A DNA stretch of 64,000 nt from Glossina fuscipes (taxonomy: Eukaryota; Arthropoda; Insecta; Diptera; Glossinidae): assembly GCF_014805625.2 (NCBI RefSeq), contig NW_023998455.1, positions 5,996,103-6,060,102 on the forward strand, given 5' to 3'. How positions within the stretch are numbered: position 1 is the stretch's first letter; each line of letters starts with the position of its first letter. Position numbers and translations under genes: made by a program. The notes under the pieces are model-generated. The model was not told where the DNA came from, ran no database searches, and was given only the letters and a program-made list of their open reading frames with translations. This document shows positions 14,301 to 25,461 of this stretch, in pieces.

Positions 14301-17300
14301 GCAACCTCTGGCACGACCGCTACTGAAAATGATTCATGTCAGACTAACGCTTCGACTTGACTGACGACGTTTTATAAATAACTTTAGGGTGATGTACAGT
14401 ATATAACGGTGGGCTACACCTCACTATGCAAAAAAGGACTGTTTTTCTGTATTTTGCAGTAAGCAATTGGTCGCTTACCAAGCGATTGCTTACTTGTAAG
14501 TATATTCCCCATAAAAACAAATCATCACCTTTGCGAAAACAACATTTCTCCAACAGTTATAAAAACTTTTTAACCAAAAATTACTTAGAAGGTTTTTTTC
14601 CCCTAATTTACTGGATTAAGAAACAATTTCGCAAGAAAAGTTTTCACATCTGCGTTTTGTAAAAATCTCTTCAATTTCTTTGGACACCGCACCAACCCTC
14701 TTCCACTACACACAAAAGTGCAACTATTCTTAATTAAAGGTAGCGTAAAGAAGTTTTTGTTGTAAATTTTCACTTTAAACATTTGTTTTAAAAATCACAA
14801 AAGATATTGTGTACGAAGCGCCTTTTGTTAGTCACTGCATTCTCCATCTTATAGCCAAAATGAGAAAGGCATCGAACCGGCAGTTGATGTTTTGGAGCTG
14901 TTCATGAAAATTCGCATTTTTCTTCATCGTTGCAGAAGGCAACGCCTTTATCTAAACAAACATCGACACAGTCATCGATTGAAGCCACAAGTTGATGTCA
15001 AAAGGCTCAACAGATAGATAGTACTTCTCTCTCTACTCAGTGTTACAAACATTGTCTGGGCCGAACCTGTTCCCCGTTCTGCTTTTCAGGCAATTTACGC
15101 CATCTGTTGACCGCAGTATTTCCTAGTGATGATTTCGTTGAATCGTAGCTGTTTATAATGCACTGAAGCTTGCGATGTCAAGCATATTAGGCTTACTATT
15201 TCATCCCTGGAACAGTTTCAAGGTTTTCTCACTTCGGGTCATCGTAGCGTATTCTTTTTTCACAAAATAGAAGCAACAACGACATTCGGCTTCAACACCA
15301 GCTATGTCCATTAACCAGCCGATAACCGGTATTCGGTTTCTTCTGCTGATCAGTATCACGATCGCTTTCGCGTAGGGTTATCGTGGCGTGGCCCTTTCTC
15401 AGCAAATGGAAATAGCAAAATATTCAGCTTCACCACCGGTTTCGTCTACCCATCGATATAACAGTGTTTTCCGTTATGGATTTTCGTGAGTATCTCTTTC
15501 GTCAAATTTAACAGGAAAACAGTGTTCAGTACCATTTTAGACGGCGTTCGTTGGCCAGCACCGCGTTTCTTCATCACTCCTTCTCACACGTCAGCACTTT
15601 TCTTGCCAATTACTCAGAAAAGGGTAAAACTGGATCTTTTCAAAAAACTGAAATAAATGTTGTTATGTAACACCTCGAGATAGTACTTTTTCATGATCTC
15701 ATATCTCGTAAAACAACAATTAAGTTTTCTTGCTGAGTGTTTTTCTTAATCTCTTAAGTCACCACAAGTTTCTAACAATTCACTATAACATTTCACCTAT
15801 CAACAATCCAAACTACGACAAGGAGTCGATTTGGTTTAAAGCAAAATTAATTGATGATTTTCCTTCCTTTGTCTTAACAGATTAAATCTATAGCGGCATC
15901 TAGATACAATTACACATTTCATAATAATGAACCAATCTCGGCTTTTGTAACGTCATTTTACGATGGCGTTCTATTATACGCCAGTGCTTTGAACGATAGT
16001 ATACGGGATGATCCGACGATATTAAATCGTCCCATCAATGGCACAGAAATGGTGCGACGTATGTGGAATCGCAGTTTCAAGGGCATTACGGGCAACGTGA
16101 CCATCGATGCTAATGGAGATCGGATATCTGCCTACTCGCTCCTGGACATGAATCCCGAAACGGGTCGTTTTGAGATAGTCGCCCATTTCCAGCAAAATGT
16201 TTTGGAATTTGTAAATAAAATACATTGGGCCGGGAATCGAACAAAAGCGCCCGACGACAGCCCTGTTTGCGGTTACGACGGGACCCTATGTCCAGAAAGT
16301 TGTAAGTTCGTTTAAAAAAAAAAAAAAAAATGCAATTAAAATTAATAAAATCAAATTTTGTTTTTGTTTTTTTTTTCAAAAATTACTCAGCATTACCGGG
16401 TTACGCTATACTTTCCTTAATACTTGGCGTAGTTGTTATTATAATAAGCGTTTGCTTTTTTGTCAGTTATCGCCATTATAAATCCGAAGCAGAAATCAAT
16501 TCAATGGCTTGGAAAATTAATATCGATGAAGTTATTTGTCATAATTCAGCGGGACGTTGCCTTCGTGGCTCTTTGTATTGTTTAGTTAAGCACAGTTCAC
16601 AAATGACTTTAATGTCTGACGACATGAACTCTTTAAGTGGTGGTGATCGTCAAATTTTCATACCTGTGGGTTTTTATCGGGGTTGCAAAGTAGCAATCAA
16701 AACCATTAATAACAATATAAGCTTAACGCGCTCTCTAATGCTGGAACTGAAGCGAATGAAAGATTTGCAACATGATCATTTGGTAAAATTCTACGGTGCC
16801 TGCTTGGATCCAACGAAAAGTTTCATTTTAACCGAATACTGTCCGAAGGGCTCTTTGCAAGACATTCTAGAAAATGAGCAATTCCAGCTTGATTGGATGT
16901 TTAAACTATCACTTATGCATGATATTGTCAGAGGCATGCAATTTTTACATAGTTCCGATATTAAGTCGCATGGAAATCTAAAATCATCCAATTGTGTGGT
17001 CGATTCTAGATTTGTATTGAAAATCTGCGATTTCGGTTTGCATACAATGCGAACGCGACGTAATGAGGATCAATGCAGCGATGTCGAAAACTGCAACAGT
17101 CATGCATATTGGAGTAGTAAGTAAAATTTCTTAAACAAAAAAAATAAAAATAATTTTGAATTCAAAAATATAGAAATTTTTAGAGATCTCGAAATATTGT
17201 GGAAGAAGATATGTGCTTCTAAACTGTACACATATTTTTTTATTTATTTTTTTTTTTTGAAATCCGCTAAAAATTTCAACAACGTTAATAGAAAACAAGT

Positions 17301-20300
17301 TTTGTTCCAACAAAGCACTTTTATAAAATTTTCCTTGTGCTTTAGAACTTTTATGGACAGCCCCGGAATTGCTCAAAATGGGGGATCAACGGCCGCCAGA
17401 AGGAACGCAAAAAGGTGATGTCTACTCGTTTGCTATTATTATACATGAGATAACGACACGTCAAGGTCCATTCTATTTGGGTAAATTGACAGACGAGAAA
17501 TCGCCTGAAGGTAAGTTAGTTTGGGAATCTCTGCCTATAAATATATAAATATTGCAAGAATGCAAAAAGAAGAAGTTTGGAAATTATATTTAGGCAAACA
17601 AAAATTAAAATAAAATTAATTTAACCCGAAATGTAGATTATGGTTATTTTCATCCCTAAGCGCTTACAAGTAGGCAAAGAGTTTTGTATGCGCTTTTAAT
17701 GTTAGACAAGCGAAAAAAAGCCATTCGCGTATTTTATAATAGAGAAGTTTTACTCAATTTTTAATCTTTTTTTTTTTTTGCAAATATTTTAAATTTTTAT
17801 GAAATAATAATAATTGATATTTAATTCATTGCCTTCAATTTTTATATACGACAATAACCATTCTTTAAGTGCAGAACAAATAAAAATACAAAACTTAATT
17901 CTATTCTTTTTATAAATATTTAGTCCAAGGAGAGGCTCTCTTTTTGCTCGTTACAATAGTTAGGTCAGTTGCTAAGCCACTTGAGAAATGGTAAACAGCA
18001 AATATTTGATAAGCTGGTTTGCTGTTCCTTCCAATTAGTATTGACCGCACTTCTTGGCGGTATTAGTTTGGTAGATGTTCTTCTTCTTTCATTTTTTAAA
18101 GATAGCTTTTCTTGTTTTTCTGCTAACTTTTTCTTATTATACAATTTCCTTAAATTTATTGCGCTCTGATTGCTTTTATTGTCTTGTGGTTGATAACAAG
18201 ATTTCGTTTGTTCATCTTCATAGTTGCATTCTAATTGCAGCAGCCATTCAATGCGTGACTTCTCCCAACCGCAATGATGTTTACGCAATAGAAGACAAGC
18301 ATTACCGAAAATGATATCTCGGTCATTCGGCTTACTAGACTTGATAGTATTTACTATGTTATATATAGAGAAATTAAAAATATATACATATAAGTTTGCG
18401 CTATGTAATGTAATTGCTATAGGTAATCAAAATCAACCACGGTGCACCTGGTCTTAGCACAAAGATTTAAATTAAGAAAAATCTCATTGGCTTTTATTTT
18501 ATGCTCATCGATTTAGAAAATGGTTGTTTATTTCTTTAATTTGCCGTCTGTCTATCTACATTGACTTTCGGTCGTTAACTCGAGATATGTATTTGATGAG
18601 ATTTGAAAAACTGACATAGCTTGGTGAAAGCACAAGATGGAAAATGGAAATGGATTGAATCGTAACGTTTTTACAATCACTTCAAAAAGCCATTGCAAAG
18701 CTGTATAGAGTCTTTGATCAACCGATTTGCCTGATTGTTGTGCGATGTTGTTTTTGTAACCAATTTTATGGTGTACCACAAAACTCTTAGGCACGGAAGA
18801 GATTCCCTTAAAACAATCTAATAAAAACGAAATCATCAGATGACATGCCAACAAAACTCATTCACTTGTTTCTTTCCAATGAAACTGACTGAAGAACCTT
18901 ACCAAGTGCTACGTACACTCGCACTAACTTAATATATCGTACTACGATAAATGGTCAAAAGAAATATTCTTAAAAGGAAAAAATTTCTTATTTTAACATT
19001 TCGCTTGAAAGTCCACTAAAAGAGGCAAAGCTGCTTCAAAAATTAAAGTTAGAAAGAAGGATATACTTATACTTCATCCAACGTCTTATACTTAGATAGA
19101 ATTGAAAATAAAATTCTTAAAAAGGAAGAAAATTGCGACCACACCAAGCAGTTTTCTAAAAAGATCAAAACGAGACAAAGCTCTACAAGTTGTCAAATAT
19201 ACAAAAAACAATCAAAAAAAAAAAAACTTCCTACAGTTTAAAACTTACTCGGTTTGAAAAATCTCAAGTAATTTGCACTTAAGTCATTTGCTGCTTCTCT
19301 TCCCCTTTTCCTCTTTTCGTTTGCTTCAATTCTTTGCGCAGGTGACTCTTCCGATAATCTCGTATTCGCAGTACTTCGTCCAGTCTTTGTATTAATGTTT
19401 TTTGTATGCAAAAAATTCTCCGACACAGTGTCGGGAGAAGTATGCGGTTTACTTCGTGACGACCCTACTCTTTGCGTTGGTTTTATCATCCGTAATTCAT
19501 GGTGATCGTGCCCTTTCGTATCCGTTATTGTTCCGAATGTTTCTTCGTCTGTTAAATGCGGCACTTTGAGACGTTGCGACTTTTTGGATAATTTTTCAAT
19601 GTACTTGAGGCGTAAACCATGAGATGTATTCACCACAACTAAACGATGAGGTTTATGAAAGATTGGAAATTGTTGAGGCTGATAGTGTTGCTGATGCTGA
19701 TGCTGATGCTGATGATGGCAAATATGATGGGAAATGTTATGATTAACATGATAGTTTGGATAACGATGAGTGTGTTTGTGGTCTATCGCATCATACTGCC
19801 ACAAGCGATTCATGTTAAAATGAAACCCAGCTTTCTTGCGGATTTGCTCTTTGGAAGTAGAGTTGACAGTCGTCGTTGAATGATTACTGATCGTAGGCTG
19901 CGTCCCCGCATTTCCTTGCAGATTTTTATGTTTTTCTCTCAAACATTTTTGTAGGACACTCACCGTTACTGGATCATTCAAATAATTTTGCAATATATTA
20001 CGACGCAAAATACATGACGATTTTTTAGACATTATTTTTTATTTTGTTTTTTTTTTTCTTTTTCTTTTATTTATTTATTTACTTATTTATTTGCCGAATA
20101 TATTTGAAAAATTTTTAACAATAATAACGACACGGAGAAAATGCCTTAAAGGAATTGATTGGATCTAACGCACCACATTTTATTTTCATTAATATGATAT
20201 AATAATAAAAAAAAATGGAAACAATTTCTTACGAGAGGATTTTTGAAATGAATTTTAACATCAAAAAGTTTCTGATTAATTTCTCTAAATTTGAAATTTT

Positions 20301-23300
20301 CAAATAATACATGTAAATATTATTATTGTCATTATAATTTATTTAGAACGAAAATATACGTTCCAGGGCTGAAAGATATGAAGATGAGGACTACCAGCCA
20401 ACTACCACGGCTATTGACTCCTCTTTTTTGAAAAAGATTGAGTAAATGTTTAGTCTAGTTCTCCAGGTGTTTTCGAGAAATCCATAGGATTAGATGCTCC
20501 AGAAGTGAGACTTCGAATATTGAAAAGTCTTCAGTGTGTGTGTTTGTCCACAATTGCAAATCGGAGGAGTACATTTCTTAAGAATCGATTGTAGTGTTGT
20601 CATAGTAAAATAGTATGAGAGATTGATTTTGTCGACCTTATTTCGATATACGAATGGAAGGAGATTACTAATTAATATGTGAGCATTGTGGCTGGTGCCA
20701 CTGTCACAGTTAGCAGGGAATGGCGGAAAAAGTAAATCATTACTTTCTTTTCATTTGTTACTCCTAGATAAAGTCCTCAGGTCCTATATAAAGTCGTACG
20801 AATTCGTTTATATCATATTAATACCGATTGTTTTATAACACGATTTTCACAAAACGCGGTAGATTTTATCCCAATATAGCCTGATTTCATCTATCTTGAT
20901 TGAACGTATTTCCAGAGTTGAATTGATTCTAAGTTTCATAAAACACGGTTTCGCTATAACGCGGTATACTTTAATCTGATCTATCACAATTCTATTTGTC
21001 TCTTAACGGGATTTCCGTAGAACGCATCTCCAGAGTTGAATTAATTCCAAGTTTCATATAGCACGGTCCCATTTAAACCGACAAAAATTAATCGCTCTGT
21101 AGGACACTTGACTTTATTGAATTAAGCTAAACGAAGAGTTGACATTAATGTCAGTTGTAATTGTGTTAGATAAGGACCCTTAATGAATAAATTATTGTGA
21201 GGGAATGAGGAAGAATTATATATAACCTATAACAATCTATAAAACGGATTCCCTTTAAATGGTAGCGATAACGTAGCCCAATTAATAGTTAAAAATAATA
21301 TTCATCTAAAATTTGAATCAAAGAGAGCTCACATATAAGTTCAAATCACCGCGAATTGTTAGTTGGTTACTTTTAATTCATTATTTATTGCAGAAATCAT
21401 CCATTTGATAAAAGGCTATCCACACTTAATGCAGTCCCCTTTTCGACCGCAATTGGTGGATATATCGCCTGATTTCAAAGAAATCAACAGTGTAATGCAA
21501 AAGTGTTGGTCCGAAGAACCTAATGAACGGCCAGATTTTAATGCTTTGAAAACGATTATCAGAAATATTAACAAGTAAGTTAAATACTAAGTAAAAGTGA
21601 TCTTTTTTTACCCGTTTTCCTCCTTAACCTCATCAGAGACAATGAAACTGGTAATATTGTTGATAATCTCCTAAAACGTATGGAACAGTATGCAAATAAC
21701 TTGGAAGAACTGGTTGAAGAACGCACTCAGGATTATTTGGAAGAGAAAAAGAAATGTGAAAAGTTGCTTTATCAGCTTTTACCACAAAGTGTTGCAGCCC
21801 AGTTGATAAGTGGCCAGCCGGTAGTGGCTGAATTTTTCGATCAGGTCACGATTTATTTCAGCGATATTGTTGGTTTTACCGCGATTTCGGCCTCAAGCAC
21901 ACCTATGCAAGTTGTACAATTTCTAAATGATCTCTACACCTGCTTTGATTCAATTGTTGAAAATTTTGATGTCTATAAAGTGGAGACTATTGGTGACGCC
22001 TACATGGTTGTTTCCGGTTTACCGATACGTAACGACAATAAACATGCCCCCGAAATAGCGCGAATGGCTTTAGCCTTACTGGAAGCTGTCCACAATTTTA
22101 AAATTCATCATCGTCCTAATGACCGTTTAAAACTGCGTATCGGTTTACATACTGGTGCTTGCGTGGCCGGCGTTGTCGGTTTAAAAATGCCAAGATATTG
22201 TTTATTCGGCGATACGGTAAATACTGCCTCCAGAATGGAATCGAATGGTGAAGCTTTAAAAATACACATAAGTGAAAAAACGAAACTGGCTTTAGATGAA
22301 TTTGAAAGTTTCGTAACAACACGTAGAGGTTATGTGCCTATGAAAGGTAAGGGCGAGATGTTAACTTACTGGCTGGAAGGTGAAATAGCGAAAACGGAAT
22401 CTCCGCTGTTAACAGATAAACTAATGATTTCGCGACGCTGTTCATTAAAACAAAATCCACGTTATGGCTTAACGAGTAAGCAATATAATGAGAAAATTGC
22501 CAACTTCAGTTATCACAATTCCCCTAACTTAAGAGTAAAGCGTAAGATTTCCTCATCTTCGCCCAAACTTAATGATGCAGAATTTAAGACTGAAGATTTC
22601 TATTACAATTTCGGAACGAATCCCAATGGCAAAATTCCAACAAGTCATTTACGCCCATTAGCCAACGACATTCACAGCAGCCGTTCTTTCAGAGAAGACA
22701 GCGTTCGAGATACGAATTGGGAAATGGCGAATTTTCGTTTACCTCTATCGGGCACTTTAAAAACTCATGCAAACGCTAAATTGCAAGGCTATTCGCAACT
22801 GTCTTCTACTCAGTCAAATTTCAATCTAAGTAACTCACAATCTATATCTGCAAAATTAAAAATAAAAAACTCCTCTACTATTGCGAGTGCAATGAATAAC
22901 AATAACGATTCGATAGGTAGCATGAATAACACTAATCGAATTATTCCGAATGGGACAAAAAGCAGCGAAGACGGCCAAAATTTGGTGCCACAAGAAACAC
23001 ATGAAGAACGAGAAGAGGAACAGATTGAAGAAGCCATAAGCCCTCTGGAACAAAATTATGAAAAATTTAAGGAAAGCAAATCTGTGAATAATAGTACAAT
23101 ACCATTAGATTTTCCTCACGAAACCCCGCTAACGCTTAATATGAATGTGATCAACGCCAGCGACGATAGGCATTATGAAAATGTCAATAGCTTAAATAAT
23201 GTAAAAAAATTTATTACAATACCTAACAAGAAGTCGAATGCGCAAATGCCTCATAATAGCAGAGGGGAAAGAGAGGAATTTGCCAGCCCCGAAGAAGACG

Positions 23301-23440
23301 AAATTACGGAAAATTTTATTCATAACAATAGTAACAATGATCGTAGTCATCATCTGAATCATCTTCATTCCCACCACGCCCATCATCATAGTAACAGTAC
23401 CGCAGTTACGCAGCCATTATTAGCCAAAATAAACTCATAG
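2842..23440 (+). CDS. CG31183: receptor-type guanylate cyclase (CG31183-like)
   Basis: Single-pass membrane receptor that makes cGMP from GTP. Coding exons: 2842-3697, 11033-11147, 13277-13421, 15881-16301, 16391-17116, 17346-17510, 21394-21574 and 21637-23440; the frame is kept throughout and gives about 1470 aa. Order: a signal peptide (residues 1-30), an ANF-receptor ligand-binding ectodomain to about 512, a membrane span at about 516-537, a kinase-homology domain, a coiled linker (885-910), a cyclase domain (920-1119), and a 350-residue Asn/Ser/His-rich tail. The cyclase keeps the metal Asp in SDIVGF and GDAYM, the guanine-selecting Glu of VETIGD and Cys of RYCLFGD, and the NTASRM string, so it should be active. 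The kinase-like part has HGN in place of HRD and so is a pseudokinase, although VAIK and DFG remain. An ATG at 2851 could also be the start. The family call is firm; the exact Drosophila orthologue is inferred from neighbours. Confidence 0.9.
3698..11032 (+). other. cyclase intron 1 (7.3 kb)
   Basis: Bounded by GTAAGT and TTCTTACAG. It contains a truncated non-LTR retrotransposon end (about 7990-8340, minus strand), poly-A/T runs near 3970 and 5275, and a short CT run near 7306-7319. In 4120-4620 there are two diverged copies of a motif containing CCATATAA and CATGAAAAGTA (near 4232-4265 and 4561-4592). I see no other coding sequence. Confidence 0.75.
7990..8340 (-). mobile_element. C-terminal relic of an I/R1/jockey-type LINE ORF2
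   Basis: On the minus strand a frame of about 100 codons (8336-8028) ends in a stop. It reads like the end of ORF2 in non-LTR retrotransposons: [10 protein letters not shown], then HGCFRKY, a CPEC cysteine pair and [12 protein letters not shown]. This matches the conserved Cys/His tail after the reverse transcriptase in this clade. No reverse transcriptase or endonuclease frame is seen upstream (above 8340), so this is a 5'-truncated dead copy; some 3' UTR may reach down to about 7780. Confidence 0.75.
11148..13276 (+). other. cyclase intron 2
   Basis: Donor GTGAGA, acceptor TTTTATAG. It contains a 45 bp duplication at 12334-12428 and otherwise AT-rich spacer. No gene seen. Confidence 0.8.
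12334..12428 (+). repeat. 45 bp direct duplication
   Basis: Copies at 12334-12378 and 12384-12428 share the GTTGAT start, ATAAAACGT and the end ACATGTCCGTTCC, with a handful of substitutions. The period is 50 bp. Confidence 0.85.
13422..15880 (+). other. cyclase intron 3
   Basis: Donor GTACAT, acceptor TCTTAACAG. It contains a reverse-oriented dispersed-repeat fragment (about 14240-14330, core CTGTCCGTCTGTCCGTC) and diverged tandem-like units (about 15230-15580). No coding sequence recognised. Confidence 0.7.
17965..20032 (-). CDS. unrecognised nested gene, His/Gln-rich
   Basis: I do not recognise this protein. A minus-strand ATG at 20032 opens a 261-codon block that ends at a strong GTAAGT donor (exon 20032-19249, phase 1). 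It joins in frame to a block beginning after an AACATAG acceptor (18353) that runs to a TGA at 17965, for 390 aa in all. The first exon has a basic start, a run of His-Gln repeats near residues 105-120 and many Ser/Thr/Lys residues. The last exon has a hydrophobic stretch ([11 protein letters not shown]) followed by [18 protein letters not shown], then a Lys/Glu-rich likely helix. A middle exon, 18817-18560, also fits the phase on both sides. The gene lies wholly inside cyclase intron 6 on the other strand. Coding status is inferred from open length, splice phase and composition, not homology. Confidence 0.45.
20820..21070. repeat. diverged tandem duplication, period about 118 bp
   Basis: Two units share AAAACGCGGTA / ATAACGCGGTA, TCCAGAGTTGAATT (20911 and 21029) and AAGTTTCATA, with intervening substitutions and small indels. 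It lies inside the cyclase intron; its class is unknown. Confidence 0.75.
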
Positions 23441-25461
23441 CATAATCTAAGGAATTTAAGCGAATATTAAAAGAAAGTACCAAAAGAAAATCCTAAAGAA
23501 ATATTTGCGTTTTCTTTTTATTTAAAAATTTTTCGATCTAACTTATTTGAGTTCAAATTGAAATTGTGAATAATCAAGCTTTTTAGAGTTAAGAAAACTA
23601 TTTATAGATGTCGACCTAATTAAAATTAATAATAATTACATATAAATTAGCGTTAACGAAGAAGTGACAAAAACAGTATTTCTTGTTTCATAAAACAAAT
23701 AAGATGAAAATATTTTTTAAAAATTTTAATGATAAATGTTCCTTTCAAGATTTTCCCCTAAAAAAAAAATAAATAAATCAATAAAAAACTGTAAAACCCT
23801 GGCATTAAACGAGAAAAATATGAAAAATCAACTCGAAAATAATATTTGTTTTTCATTTACAATCATATTGCAAGTGGAAATGTATTAACAAGAACAAGCG
23901 GGAGAAATTTAATACCTTTTTCCTTCTTAACAATTTTATCTAAAAAGACTTCTTTAAATTTCCTTCATATGTGTAAACAAAACTGATGCATGCGAAGCAC
24001 AGCTCTTTTGCATTTTTGGCAAAAAACTCCATAAAAAAGCAAAATTTTCTCTTTTTCCGAAATTAATTTTAAAAGAGAACAAAAACTAACTGATCTTTTG
24101 TATGAAGTTGGCGTGTGTCTCAATACGTTTGTAATTTGAAATTAAAATATCTTAAAATGAAAGAAATTAAACGTAAATCCAAAGTATAAGATTTATGCAA
24201 CTCTTGGCAGCTCTGCTGTACAGCTGTGGTCATCAACGCAGTGATGTCAAGTTTCAGTTCAAGTGTTTCTAATAATATCAAATGTTAAAAACAATAACAA
24301 TTTCATATTGACGTTGATTTGTAACAATTAGAAAGCAAAAATCAATGGAATCGCTAATATTGTGAACGGGAGTTGTATTAAAAAATTGCTTAAAAGATTA
24401 TTTTAAAAGACAGTGAAAAATATTAATTTTTTCGAAGATACGTTTTAACTACGTTTTTAAATATATGCAATTCATCGTTATTGGATTACATAATTAAAAC
24501 TTTAACTTTTTTTTTTATTTAATGAGAGGATCATAACATCGAAAACGGGCCGTAACTTTCATTAAAGTGTGGAAGACACCGCCAGTAAGAATATCATCTT
24601 TTTTATATGTCTTCTTACAACCTATTAGTCGGCGAAAAGAATAGGAAGCCTTAAAAATATGTTTAATGAAAAAATTTCGCGATAATATTCTACTAATTTT
24701 AGTAACTTCTTGATACCATAATAATAAAATTTACAATACCGACTAGTATTATAAATTTTCAACTAATCTTCAAAGAAAATTTATTTACACACTATACGCA
24801 TATAAGCGTTCGTTCGTGTATGCACCGTACGATTACTTATCTTGCGTTGCTTTTACAAAGTAATTGCAACTAATCATAATGAAGTATTATTTACATTCCT
24901 AGTCATAAAAGATGACAATATTAGGTACTCGCGTTAATTTTGTGAAAAAACAAACTTCACGCAAGAAAGACGTCATATTCAATTTAAGCCGAATCGTTCC
25001 ATAAACATTTGCGTACACTATTTGATAGCTAGATAGACTAAAGACAAATTATATTAATACATCTATGATACCATATATTATATCATCTTATAAAGCCTTA
25101 TTAACATGTCGTAGGTAATTATGCAAACCAAAAAAACACATGTTATCTAAAATTTTTTGGTAATTCAAAGAAATACTATATCGGAATAGGGACTCACCTC
25201 GCAATATTCATACGATTTGTAGCTAAAGACAGCTGGGGTTAATATCTTTTCTATTTTTTGCGCGATTATCTACAAGTTGCTGCCAATTTGTTTTAAAACA
25301 TATAGACGATATATAGGATATGTTGACTGAATATGATTTTGCTTAGCTAACTAACTATTGAACTCCCTTATATTTAATTAGTGAGGTGTTTTTGGCATAA
25401 ACTGAATATATTTGCTATTGAGTTCATATTTATCTCTTTTTTTCAGATAAATAGACAAATC
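23441..25461 (+). other. intergenic: cyclase 3' UTR and ABC gene 5' region
   Basis: AT-rich. A cluster of AATAAA-type signals near 23769-23785 could end the cyclase transcript. A TTTTTTTCAG acceptor ends just before 25447, 15 bp before the ABC transporter ATG, so that gene probably has an upstream non-coding exon. A CAGTTCAAGTG initiator-like string near 24257 is a possible start of it. No other gene seen. Confidence 0.55.

Larger units (their letters stand above)
17511..21393 (+). other. cyclase intron 6 (3.9 kb), host of a nested minus-strand gene
   Basis: Donor GTAAGT, acceptor TTATTGCAG. It holds the opposite-strand coding blocks 20032-19249, possibly 18817-18560, and 18353-17965, as well as a 118 bp period tandem duplication near 20820-21070. 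Confidence 0.8.
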
